In this document: positions 41,553-51,883 of the stretch, in pieces
Layout: each line of letters starts with the position of its first letter
Numbering within the stretch: position 1 is the stretch's first letter
Origin: Polyangium sp. 15x6
Lineage (GTDB): Bacteria > Myxococcota_A > Polyangia > Polyangiales > Polyangiaceae
Assembly: GCF_029960785.1 (NCBI RefSeq)
Contig: NZ_JASBQE010000029.1
Location: forward strand, 62,001 to 126,000
Direction: 5' to 3'
Length of the DNA: 64,000 nt
Program-made: the position numbers and the translations under genes
The notes under the pieces: model-generated
What the model was told of the DNA's origin: nothing
The model's input: the letters and a program-made list of their open reading frames with translations, nothing else
Databases searched by the model: none

Positions 41553-42776
41553 ATGAACCTTGCTGCACAGCGCTCGCCCGCGGCGCGCTCGGGCGTGGAC
41601 GATCGATTCGTCGCCGATGAATTCCTCACCCTTCGCGGCCGCGCGGTCCGATGGGAGCTCGCCGCCTGGTCGGGGGCGATCACGCAGGCGCTCGCGCGGG
41701 CGCTCGCGCAGAGCCGTGAGGACAGGGTCGCGGCGCTCGCCCCGTGCTTCGAGGAGGCCGCGATCGTCGCAGGTCACCTCGGCCGTCACGAGGACGCGCG
41801 CCGCGTCGCGGAGGCCGCTGTCCGGTTCTATGCAGCAATCGCCCGGCAAAAACGATCGGCCGAGGCGCTCTCCTTCGCCGTGTCGGCGCTCGTCGGGCTC
41901 GGCGCCGCGGAGCGCGCGGCAGGTCGGCTCGACGAGGCGCTCTTGCACCTCGGGCGGGTGCGTTCGCTCGGGCTCGGCGCGGAGATCGGCGCGGGGCAGC
42001 TCCGCGTGTCGCGCGCGCAATGGGAGAGCGTGCTCGCGCTGGAGCCGGCCGCGGCGCGGGCGATCGCGCTCGCGTCGGCGACGGAGACGCTCTCGGCGCT
42101 GCTCGCGGCGCGCAGGCTCGAGGACGTGGTATCGCTCGCGCTCGTCTCGCGGCGCGGCGCGACGGATCCTCCGTCGCTCGAATGGGCGCGCAAGGAGGCC
42201 GCGCTCTCTGCGCTTTGCCATCTCGGCCGCCCCGACGAGGCGCTCGCGCTCGCCGCGCGTTACACCGTCGAGGCCGGCGAAGCCGAGCGGCTCGTCTTCG
42301 AGCTGCGCCGGGCCGAGGTGCTCGCGTGTTTCGGCGACGCCGTGAAGGCGCGCGCGCTCGCCGAGGTGGTGCTCGGGCAACTCGAACGGAAATGGCGCGC
42401 GCGCCCCGGCACGCTCGAAGACGTGCGGCTCGCCGCGCGCGTGGCGAGGCTCTGCGCGCTGCTCGGCGAGGCGACCTCGGCCGATTTCTGCTGGGCCGCG
42501 CTGGCCGAGGCGCTCGCGATCGGCGACGTGCCGCTGCAAGCGGAGCTGCTCGTGTCCATCGTGGAGACGGATTGGGATCAGGAGCGGCGCGAGGACGCGT
42601 CGGATCTCCTGCGCGCGGTGGCGCTCGGCTCGGGTTATCGATTGCCCGCGGCCGAGCGTCTTCTTTCGCCCGAGGACGGACCACGCTCGTCGCGCTCGGC
42701 CGACGAGCGCGCGCCGGGCTTCACCTCGCTCGTCGCCTCGCTCTGTGCGCTCGACCCGAGCAAGCGCACGTCGTGA
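41553..42776 (+). CDS. TPR-like helical protein, 407 aa
   Basis: The ATG at 41553 has GAGG about six bases upstream. The protein is nearly all alpha-helix with repeated 30-40-residue Ala/Leu/Glu-rich units (ALSFAVSALVGLGAAERAAG, EALLHLGRVRSLG, ALSALCHLGRPDEALALAAR) typical of TPR/SEL1-like solenoids from about residue 40 to 360. There is no signal, membrane span or enzyme motif. It may be a scaffold or regulatory adaptor. It precedes the VIT/VWA gene by 46 bases on the same strand. Confidence 0.75.
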   Translation: MNLAAQRSPAARSGVDDRFVADEFLTLRGRAVRWELAAWSGAITQALARALAQSREDRVAALAPCFEEAAIVAGHLGRHEDARRVAEAAVRFYAAIARQKRSAEALSFAVSALVGLGAAERAAGRLDEALLHLGRVRSLGLGAEIGAGQLRVSRAQWESVLALEPAAARAIALASATETLSALLAARRLEDVVSLALVSRRGATDPPSLEWARKEAALSALCHLGRPDEALALAARYTVEAGEAERLVFELRRAEVLACFGDAVKARALAEVVLGQLERKWRARPGTLEDVRLAARVARLCALLGEATSADFCWAALAEALAIGDVPLQAELLVSIVETDWDQERREDASDLLRAVALGSGYRLPAAERLLSPEDGPRSSRSADERAPGFTSLVASLCALDPSKRTS

Positions 42777-42822
42777 CCCTCGAAAGCCGCGCCGATCCGT
42801 GTAGCATCGGTGTCGGCACGCC

Positions 42823-45800
42823 ATGACCGATCCCACGACCGACCGAATCACCCAGGGGACGATGCGCACGCCCGGCGGCGCGCCTTTGCCGCTCGAGCAC
42901 ACCGACGTCGAGGCCAAGATCAGCGGCCCCGTCGCGAGCGTCACGCTGAAGCAGCGCTTTCGCAACACGACGGGCGGCCCGATCGAGGCCGAATACCTCT
43001 TCCCGCTGCCGCACGATGCGTCGGTGCACACGATGCGTTTTCGCATCGGCGCGCGCACGGTCGAGGCCGTCGTCAAGGAAAAGGAAGAGGCGAAGCGCGC
43101 CTACGAGGCCGCGCGGCGCGAGGGGCGCAGCGCGACCTTGCTCGAACAGGATCGGCCGAACCTGTTCACGCTGAGCGTCGCGAACATCCCGGACGGCGAG
43201 ACGATCGAGGTCACGCTCGGTTATCAGGAGAAGCTCGCGTTCGACGAGGGCGAGTGGCGCTTCGTGTTCCCCATGGTGACGACCGAGCGTTACCACGCGA
43301 GGACGGCCGCCGAGGTGCCGGACGCGAGGGCGGTTCGGCCGCCGCGCGCGGCGACGGGCGAGCGGAAAGCGGACGTGAGCGTCAGCGTGGAGATCCGCCC
43401 CGGCGTGCCGATCGAGCCGCCGCGCTCGCCCTCGCACCGGATCGACCTCGAGCCCCTCGAAGGCGGCGCATTCCGGGTGAAGCTGCACGCGTCGGAGACC
43501 GTCCCGAACCGGGATTTTGTCGTTGCTTATCATGCGCAACACGACAAGGGCGTGCGGCCGCGGGTGCATTTCGAGCGCCAGGCCGACAAGATGGGCACGT
43601 TCCTGCTCGTCGTGACGCCGCCCGTTGCGCCGATCGAGGATCTCTCGCTCGCGGAAGCCGGCCCGGCCGGCGATCACCGCACGTTCCGCTGCAACAACTG
43701 CGGCGGCGCGCTCCGGGACCCTTCGGTCGTGAAGGAATGGCCGGGCCTCGGGCCGGCGTGGAAATGCGAGTATTGCGGCGCCGTCGTGGCGGCGACGCGC
43801 GAGCTCGCCAAGGTCGGGCTCCCGCGCGACGTCGTCTTCCTCGTCGATCGCTCGTGCTCGATGCGCGGCCAGAGCCTCGCGCAGGCGCGGCGCGCGGTGC
43901 GCTCGATCCTCGATCACCTCGGGCCGGCCGATCGCGCGCAGGTCTTCGTGTTCGATCACGACCGGATCGCCGCGGACCAGCAAGGAGAAAAATTCGTTCC
44001 GATCACGAAAGAATGGGTCGAGCAGATCGACGTGTTCCTTCGAGGCATGACGGCGCGCGGCGGCACGGAGCTCGAAGAGGCGCTCGTCCGCGCGGCGAAA
44101 TTGCAATCCGAGAAGGGCCGGACGCGGCTCGTCGTCTTGCTGACGGACGGCGCCGTGGGCAACGAGGGCCGGATCTTCCGGCGTGCGCCGGAGATCCTCG
44201 GCAAGGAGACGCGCCTGTACGTGCTCGGCGTGGGGCCTTCGGTGAATCGTTATCTCGTCGAGCGGCTCGCGCGGGCGGGCGGAGGCGCGAGCGACGTGCT
44301 CTTGCCCGGCGAGGACGTCGAGACCGTCGTGCCACGTTTCGCGCGCCGCGTCCGCCAGGCCGGCCCCGTGCTCACGAACCTGCGTTTGTCCTGGGACGAC
44401 GCGATGCCCGTGGACGTGTATCCGCAGCCGGCGCCCGAGCTCTTTGGAGGACAAACCGTGCAACTCCTCGGGCGTTTTGCCGGGTCGGGGAAGAGCCGGC
44501 TCGTGCTCACGGCCGAGCGCGCGACGGGGGAGCCGTTCCGGCAGGAGGTCGACGTGGAGCTGCCGGAGCAATCCGATCAGATCCCGGGGCTCGAAAGGCT
44601 CTGGGCGAGGCTCCGCATCGACGCACGACTGGCCCGGCTCGCCGAGGCGCCCGGGGAGGCGGCCGAGGTGCGCATGGAGGTGCTCGCGCTCGCGCTCAAG
44701 CACAAATTGCTGAGCCCGTACACGGCGCTCGTGGCCGAGGACAGCGAAAAACGCGTCGAGGGGCCCGCGAAGAAGGTGCAAATGGAGGCCGTGGCCTCGC
44801 ACGAGGAGGAGGCAGTAGACGAACCGGTCGCGGAAGGCGCCGGAGAGTTCGTCGAGAAAATGGCGAAGGGCGGCGGAGCAAGGCGGGAGAGAGGGGGCGG
44901 CGGCGCGATGGATATGCTCTCCGCCCGTTCGATCTCCTTCGAGGACGAGGACGCGTTCGAGGATGGCGCGGAGGAGCGTTCCAGGAGCACGCGCGCCGGC
45001 ACGATTCGAACGTCTGCGCCCGCCCTTGCGGCCCCGCGTGCCGCCCCCGCCGCGCCGGCGCGCCCCGCGATGGCCGCGCCTCCCGCGCCGGGAGGGGCGC
45101 CTCGGTCGCGAGCAACGCTTGGCGGGCCAAGCACCGCCAAGCCTGCGCCGCCGCTCGCGAAGTCGGCATTCGTCCCCGAGTCGGTCGAAGCGCCCAAGCG
45201 AGGCGGAGGGTTTTTTTCGAAGGTGAAGGAAGCCTTCGGGCTCGGCGAGAAAGAAGAGGCGCCGCCCCCGGCGCCAGCAATGGACTTCATGCCGATGGAA
45301 GAGGACGACGCGCCGACCACGTCGCGCGAGCTCGCGGAGATCGATGCACGTATCTCCCCGGAACCCGTGGATACGCCGGTTCCGGTCGGTCGGGCGCAGC
45401 AAGGCCGGTCGCAAGGCGCGCCGCCCTTGCAATCGAGCGACTCCGAGGCGTATTCGCCCGAGATGCTCGCCCGCGTGGCGAGCGCCGGGGTCGGCGAGCT
45501 CGATCTCGTGTTCCTCGTCGACGAGACGGGCAGCATGGGCGAATACATCGAGGAGGTGAAGCGCAGGCTCGTCGAGATCATCGACGCGCTCCGGCGCGCC
45601 CCGCTTTGCCGCAGCCTGCGCCTCGGCCTCGTGAGTTATCGCGACCATCCTCCGCAAGATCGCTCCTTCGCGAGCCGCGTCGTGCCCCTCACCGACGATA
45701 TCGCGTCGATCAAGAAGGGCGTCGAGCGAATGCAAGCCTCGGGCGGCGGTGATGGCCCCGAATCGGTGACGGACGGGCTGTACGACCTCGTGCGGCTCGA

Positions 45801-46359
45801 CTGGCGGCCCCGCGCGGCGCGTGTCGTCGTCTGGGTCGGCGACGCGCCGCCGCACGGCGTGGAGCCCTCGGGCGACGCCTTCCCCCAGGGCTGCCCCTGC
45901 GGGCACCACTGGTATGCGCAGGCCGAGAACGCCCGCGAGATGGGCATCGTCATTCACGCCGTCGGCTGCCTGCCCACGCTGCGCCAGTACGTGGGCGCCG
46001 AGGACGTGTTCAAGACGGTGGCGCGGACGGCCCGCGGCCTTTACTTGCCGCTCGAGCGCGCGAACCTCTTGATCCCGATCATCACCGGCGTCGCCGAGAC
46101 CGAGCTCGACAAGCAACGCATCGAGGAGCACATCGCCGAGGTGCTCGCGAAATACGAAAATGAGCTCGTCCCGGCCGATCAGGAGGAGCGCGTCCGTTTC
46201 GTGACCGACGTCCTCCGCCAGGGGAACGTGCGCCCGCGCGGCCTCGTCTACGACCCTGAGAAATCCGGCCCCTCGCCGCTCCGCTTCCGCGACATCACGC
46301 CCGCCGACGTGGAGGAAGGAATCGAGCGGCTCCGCAGGGTCGCCCGTACCTCCCTGTAA
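42823..46359 (+). CDS. VIT domain protein with zinc ribbon and two VWA domains
   Basis: The 1178-aa protein opens with a VIT domain (about 10-140; KQRFRNTTGGPIEAEYLFPL). A four-Cys ribbon follows (CNNC 290-293, CEYC 315-318). The first VWA has the MIDAS triad D342-x-S344-x-S346, with a later DGAVGNEG. After a region of about 200 residues rich in Ala/Pro/Glu comes a second VWA with DETGS (900-904) and an SYRDHPPQ block. No Sec signal or membrane span is evident, so it looks cytoplasmic. VIT-VWA pairs are known from inter-alpha-trypsin inhibitors and bacterial proteins; the ribbon and second VWA are additions. It probably assembles protein complexes in a metal-dependent way. Confidence 0.9.
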   Translation: MTDPTTDRITQGTMRTPGGAPLPLEHTDVEAKISGPVASVTLKQRFRNTTGGPIEAEYLFPLPHDASVHTMRFRIGARTVEAVVKEKEEAKRAYEAARREGRSATLLEQDRPNLFTLSVANIPDGETIEVTLGYQEKLAFDEGEWRFVFPMVTTERYHARTAAEVPDARAVRPPRAATGERKADVSVSVEIRPGVPIEPPRSPSHRIDLEPLEGGAFRVKLHASETVPNRDFVVAYHAQHDKGVRPRVHFERQADKMGTFLLVVTPPVAPIEDLSLAEAGPAGDHRTFRCNNCGGALRDPSVVKEWPGLGPAWKCEYCGAVVAATRELAKVGLPRDVVFLVDRSCSMRGQSLAQARRAVRSILDHLGPADRAQVFVFDHDRIAADQQGEKFVPITKEWVEQIDVFLRGMTARGGTELEEALVRAAKLQSEKGRTRLVVLLTDGAVGNEGRIFRRAPEILGKETRLYVLGVGPSVNRYLVERLARAGGGASDVLLPGEDVETVVPRFARRVRQAGPVLTNLRLSWDDAMPVDVYPQPAPELFGGQTVQLLGRFAGSGKSRLVLTAERATGEPFRQEVDVELPEQSDQIPGLERLWARLRIDARLARLAEAPGEAAEVRMEVLALALKHKLLSPYTALVAEDSEKRVEGPAKKVQMEAVASHEEEAVDEPVAEGAGEFVEKMAKGGGARRERGGGGAMDMLSARSISFEDEDAFEDGAEERSRSTRAGTIRTSAPALAAPRAAPAAPARPAMAAPPAPGGAPRSRATLGGPSTAKPAPPLAKSAFVPESVEAPKRGGGFFSKVKEAFGLGEKEEAPPPAPAMDFMPMEEDDAPTTSRELAEIDARISPEPVDTPVPVGRAQQGRSQGAPPLQSSDSEAYSPEMLARVASAGVGELDLVFLVDETGSMGEYIEEVKRRLVEIIDALRRAPLCRSLRLGLVSYRDHPPQDRSFASRVVPLTDDIASIKKGVERMQASGGGDGPESVTDGLYDLVRLDWRPRAARVVVWVGDAPPHGVEPSGDAFPQGCPCGHHWYAQAENAREMGIVIHAVGCLPTLRQYVGAEDVFKTVARTARGLYLPLERANLLIPIITGVAETELDKQRIEEHIAEVLAKYENELVPADQEERVRFVTDVLRQGNVRPRGLVYDPEKSGPSPLRFRDITPADVEEGIERLRRVARTSL

Positions 46360-46371
46360 AACCCATTCCTC

Positions 46372-47151
46372 TCAGTAGCAGAGCTCGGGCCGCGAGCTCC
46401 GCGGGCTCGAGGGCCGCTCGCCCGTGATCGCGCGGGCGCTCGCCTGCGCGGCTTGCACGCATTCGCGCAAAAAATGCCGGTAGATGTCGAGCGCGCCCGC
46501 GCCGATCTCCGCGAGCTGCTCGGCGGCCTCGGGCATTCCGTCGAGGATCTTCTCCAGCGTCGAGGCATGAAGCGCCGCGCGCCCCACGCCGACCGGCGCG
46601 CGCTTTCGCAGCCACGGGAGCCGCTCGGCCATGTCCGCGCCGAGCACCCGCTGGGCCTGGATCATGAGCCCGACGGAGAGCGCGCTCGTGACGCGCTCGA
46701 TCTCGTACTGGATCGCCGCGTACCCGAGGGGAAGGTCGGCCCCGAGGACCTCCTCGTTGAGCACGCGATAGGCCCGCATGACCACGGTCGGGCGCTCGGC
46801 GAGCATGGCGACGTCGATCGCGATGCCGCACCGAATGCTGATGATCTGGGCGACGGCGCGCGCGTCGCGCAGGACGAGCGAGGCGCGGGCGTCTTCCTCC
46901 GCCGCGTGCTCGCGGAACGACTGGGCGACGGCGTGGAGCCTGAGCTTTTCGCATTGCTCGGCGGCGCGCCGCGACCAGCGCGCCGTCGGCTGCGTGAGGT
47001 AGGGCGTCCGGGCGAACCATTCGAGCAAAAAGCACTCGACCAGGACGGGGGATGCGTCAGCCGCCAGGATCTCCCCGAGGACGTGATCATTCTCGACCTC
47101 CGCGCGGAGTGAAAGGACACGTGGCTCGTAGAGGGTCTTCAAGCTGTTCAT
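46372..47151 (-). CDS. Helical protein, possible heme-oxygenase-like fold
   Basis: The ATG at 47151 (MNSLKTLYEPR) has GAGG eight bases upstream. The 259-aa protein is mainly helical, with His/Glu-bearing helices (SFREHAAEEDARASLVLRDA; IQYEIERVTSALSVGLMIQA). These recall the TENA/heme-oxygenase-like superfamily, in which such residues bind di-iron or cofactors. The match is by pattern only and may be wrong. It converges with the VIT/VWA gene, 12 bases apart, so the two terminators must overlap. Confidence 0.65.
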   Translation of the reverse strand: MNSLKTLYEPRVLSLRAEVENDHVLGEILAADASPVLVECFLLEWFARTPYLTQPTARWSRRAAEQCEKLRLHAVAQSFREHAAEEDARASLVLRDARAVAQIISIRCGIAIDVAMLAERPTVVMRAYRVLNEEVLGADLPLGYAAIQYEIERVTSALSVGLMIQAQRVLGADMAERLPWLRKRAPVGVGRAALHASTLEKILDGMPEAAEQLAEIGAGALDIYRHFLRECVQAAQASARAITGERPSSPRSSRPELCY

Positions 47152-47674
47152 AGGAATGCCTCGCACGGATGAATTTGCATTCGCCATGCCACGAGCGAAA
47201 ATGGCCGGGAAATTGGAACCGTCACGGGATTGTCGAGCCGATTCTGCTCGATTGGCGCTTCGAGGGCCCTCGTTGGGGCGAGATCGTACTGACGCGCGTG
47301 CCCTACGGTGATGCTTCGCCTCATCAGGGATGCGACGCAGGCTCCCCATCGGGCGCGCACCTCCGCACCCGAGGTCGATTGGTGCATTCTCACACAACGA
47401 ACTTGACTGTTGACAAGGAAACGTTTTTCGTGTGGAGGGCCTGTCCGGTGTCCTCGCAGCCTGGACGGAGTGAGCGGGGACGCCGGGAGAAGGGAAGCGA
47501 GCCCACCGTGACCATGTCCGACAGCCGCTTCGCGAGGCCACGCACGGCGCGGGCCCACCGCGGGGGTGGTTCGAAGCGACCACGCAGGCGCATGGTGGCT
47601 TGCGTTTCGGGGCGTGCTCGACCTACGGTTCCGCGAGCGGTGCTTTCCATCGGAACGAAGGGAACGACGAGAAC
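47152..47674. other. Gene-free region between divergent genes
   Basis: These 523 bases separate divergent genes and hold no supported gene. A plus-strand open frame (47169-47678) has mixed codon use, no ribosome site and no recognisable motif. TTGACT and TTGACA occur at 47403-47414, but no matching -10 element follows at 16-18 bases. No sigma-54 promoter (GG-N10-GC) was found close to the activator gene. Confidence 0.4.
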
Positions 47675-49114
<1,440 letters not shown>

Positions 49115-49264
49115 GGTCGGGTTTGCCGTTGGGGGCGTAGCTCGGCGAGCCGAGTCACGCCCCATACCCCCGAGGGGTGTCGGGATCCGGATCGCGCGCG
49201 AAGCGCACGATCTTGGTCCCGCGCGCCCGAACTCTGGCATAATGGGGAATAATTCGAGGAACGC

Positions 49265-50707
49265 ATGGGCGCGCCGAGCGTGGTCTTTCTCCCGACTGGA
49301 ACGCTATTTCACGAGCGTTATCGTGTCCTTCGGGGCATCAAGGCGGGCGCGATGGGCGCGGTGCACGAGGCGCGCGACGAGCGCACCCACGGCCTCTGCG
49401 CGCTCAAGGTCATGCTTCCCGGCGTGCTCGAGGACGCGGTGCTGCGGGAGCGGTTCGCCCAGGAAGCGCGGATCACCGGCGAACTCCGGAGCGATCACGT
49501 CGTGCGCGTGACCGACGCGGGCATCGATCAAACGACGAGCATGCCGTTCCTCGTGATGGAGCTGCTCCACGGCGAGGAGGTCGGCGCGATGCTGAAGAAG
49601 CGCGGCCACATCCCGATCGACGAGGCGCTCGTCTACCTCGGGCAGGTCGCGTTCGCGCTCGACAAGGCCCACGCCGGGGGCATCGTCCACCGTGATCTGA
49701 AGCCGGGCAACCTCTTCATCACGGAGCGCGACGACGGCACGCCGTGCGTGAAGATCCTCGATTTCGGCATCGCGAAGATCGTCTCCGAAGGGACGAACTC
49801 GAACATGACGCAGGCCGTCGGCACGCCGACGTACATGGCCCCCGAGCAGATCGCCGGCAAGAGCAGCCAGATCGGGCCCGCGACCGACATCCACGCGCTC
49901 GGCCACATCACCTACACGATGCTCACGGGCGAGGCGTACTGGCAGGAAGACGCGCGCGAGCACGGCGTCTACGCGCTCATCCGCCGCGTCGTCGAGGGGC
50001 CGGAGGAGATGCCCACGGCGCGCGCGCTCCGGCGCCGCGGCATGGTCTTGCCGCCCTGGTTCGACGGCTGGTTCGCCCGCGCGACGGCGCTCCACCCCGA
50101 GGATCGTTTCCAGCGCGCGACGGAGGCGATCGCGGAGCTGCGTGATCAGTATGCGGAGTCGGGGCCGGATTCGTTCCGGATGAACCTGACGATCCCGCTC
50201 GTGCGGCGCTCCGACGGGCCGGAGCGGCCGCTCGAGGAGGCGTCGACGACGCGCGCCTCGGTGGCCTTGATTCAGGCCTCGACGCCGCCCGCGCCGCCGC
50301 CTGCGCGGGCGCGCTGGGGGACGGCCGTGCTCGTCGCGCTCGTTTGTAGCGTGCTCACCCTCGTGGGAGGGCTCGGGGTGCAGGCGCTCGTCGGCGCGGC
50401 GCCGCTCTCGGTCGCGCGTGCGGGGTTGCCCGATACGGTGCCGCTCCCGCCGATCGCGGCGGGCGAGGTGCCGCGCACCGAGCCCACGAATCCCGCGCCC
50501 GAGGCTTCCGCCGAGGCGATCGATATCGACCCTGCCCCGGCGGCCGGCACGCCCGCGGCTGCGCAGACGGCTGCGTTGTCCGGAAAAACCGGAACGGTCG
50601 GGCAAACGGTACGCCCGGCTTCCACCGGGGCACAGCCTCCCTCCACGAAGAGCACGGGGACGAAGCCGACCCGCAAGCCCTACGAGCCTCCGAGCTCGAT
50701 CGATTAG
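49265..50707 (+). CDS. Transmembrane eukaryotic-type Ser/Thr protein kinase
   Basis: The 480-aa kinase has a slightly altered Gly loop (GIKAGAMG, 24-31), Lys 48 (CALKVM), HRDLKPGN at 142-149, DFG at 166-168 and YMAPEQ. It has one membrane span at about 354-376 and an external Pro/Ala/Thr-rich tail of about 104 residues. That tail contains AIDIDPAPAA and ends RKPYEPPSSID, recalling the tail of the kinase at 7.7-9.3 kb. It follows the FHA activator by 150 bases and leads into a TPR partner gene nine bases later. Signal and target are unknown. Confidence 0.93.
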   Translation: MGAPSVVFLPTGTLFHERYRVLRGIKAGAMGAVHEARDERTHGLCALKVMLPGVLEDAVLRERFAQEARITGELRSDHVVRVTDAGIDQTTSMPFLVMELLHGEEVGAMLKKRGHIPIDEALVYLGQVAFALDKAHAGGIVHRDLKPGNLFITERDDGTPCVKILDFGIAKIVSEGTNSNMTQAVGTPTYMAPEQIAGKSSQIGPATDIHALGHITYTMLTGEAYWQEDAREHGVYALIRRVVEGPEEMPTARALRRRGMVLPPWFDGWFARATALHPEDRFQRATEAIAELRDQYAESGPDSFRMNLTIPLVRRSDGPERPLEEASTTRASVALIQASTPPAPPPARARWGTAVLVALVCSVLTLVGGLGVQALVGAAPLSVARAGLPDTVPLPPIAAGEVPRTEPTNPAPEASAEAIDIDPAPAAGTPAAAQTAALSGKTGTVGQTVRPASTGAQPPSTKSTGTKPTRKPYEPPSSID

Positions 50708-50716
50708 GAGACCGCT

Positions 50717-51862
50717 TTGCCCATGATGAGCGGAAAACCAAGCGCGTGGATCGTTCGTTCGTTCGTCGCGCTCGGGGTCATCCTCGTCGCGCCGGGCGCG
50801 CGCGCGGGAGACCCGGCCGACGAGGCGCGGGCGAATGCGCTGTTCCAGGAGGCGCGCGCGGCGTTCATCGCGGAGGATTACGCGACGGCGTGCCCGAAAT
50901 ACGAGGAGGTCGTCAAGCTGCGCCCGGGCCTCGGCGCGCGCATCGGCCTCGGCGATTGTTATCGCAGAATGGGCCGTCTCGCGCGGGCCTGGGAGACGTA
51001 CCGGGGCATCGTGGACGACGCGGCGCGCGTTGCTTCGACATCGAAGAGTTTTACCGAGAAGTCGACGGCCCAGAAGCGCGGGAGCGAGGCGAAATCGCGC
51101 ATGGGCGAGATCGAGCCGCGGCTCGGCTGGATCACGGTCTCCGTGCCCGAGGCGGTCCTCGCGCTCCCGAACCTCGTGGTCACGCTGGACGGGGTCCCGC
51201 TCGCGCGGGAGGTGTTCGGCACGCGCCTGCCGGCCGAGCGCGGCGAGCACGTGGTCGACGCCGGCGCGCCCGGGAAAAAGTCCTGGGAAAAGAGCCTGGC
51301 CATCGCCGAGGGCGCGGAGCTGACGGTCGCGGTGCAGGCGCTCGAGGACGAGGCCGCGCCGAAGCCCGAGCCGAAATCGTCCCCGGAGACGAAGGGGCAG
51401 GAGCCGCCCAAGGGGACGAATCCGGCGACGTCGACGACTGCGAATGCGGCGACGACGACGCAGGGCCCCTCCGGGCTGCTCGGGCCCCGCGAGCCGGACC
51501 GCATTCCGGAAGCGCCGAAGGAGAGCTTTTTCAGCACCCAGCGCATCATCGGGCTCGGGCTCGGGATCGCGGGGCTCGGGGCAGGCGCCGTCGGCACGTA
51601 TTTCGGTCTCCGCGCGATCGACAAGCGCGACGAGAGCGAGGTGGACGGGCATTGCGCCGGCAACACCTGCAACGAGTTCGGCTACGACGCGCGCAAGGAT
51701 GCTTATCAGTCGGGAAACCTCTCCACGGGGCTCCTCGTCGCGGGCGGCGTCGTATTCGCCGGCGGCCTCGCCCTCTTCTTGACCGCGCCGAAGCGCACGA
51801 AGACGCAGACGACGTCGCTCGTCGTGGGTCCTTCTTCTTTGTACTGGACGGGGCAGTTCTAG
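50717..51862 (+). CDS. TPR/PEGA-like exported protein of the second kinase module
   Basis: A TTG at 50717 lies six bases after AGGAG and fits as the start; ATG 50723 lies 12 bases from it. The 381-aa product has a signal (FVALGVILVAPGARAGD), a TPR region (LFQEARAAFIAEDYATACPK), a PEGA-like part (LVVTLDGVPLAREV, GEHVVDAGAPG), a Thr/Pro-rich linker and two hydrophobic segments near the end (IGLGLGIAGLGAGAVGTYFG; LLVAGGVVFAGGLALFL). The same architecture occurs in the partner of the other kinase. It shares an operon with the kinase and is followed by the MopE-like lipoprotein gene 21 bases later. Confidence 0.82.
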   Translation: MPMMSGKPSAWIVRSFVALGVILVAPGARAGDPADEARANALFQEARAAFIAEDYATACPKYEEVVKLRPGLGARIGLGDCYRRMGRLARAWETYRGIVDDAARVASTSKSFTEKSTAQKRGSEAKSRMGEIEPRLGWITVSVPEAVLALPNLVVTLDGVPLAREVFGTRLPAERGEHVVDAGAPGKKSWEKSLAIAEGAELTVAVQALEDEAAPKPEPKSSPETKGQEPPKGTNPATSTTANAATTTQGPSGLLGPREPDRIPEAPKESFFSTQRIIGLGLGIAGLGAGAVGTYFGLRAIDKRDESEVDGHCAGNTCNEFGYDARKDAYQSGNLSTGLLVAGGVVFAGGLALFLTAPKRTKTQTTSLVVGPSSLYWTGQF

Positions 51863-51883
51863 CGCCCGAAAGGGAACTCGGTC

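Noticed and set aside
47403-47440. Sigma-70 promoter from TTGACA at 47409
   Set aside because: No acceptable -10 hexamer lies 16-18 bases downstream.
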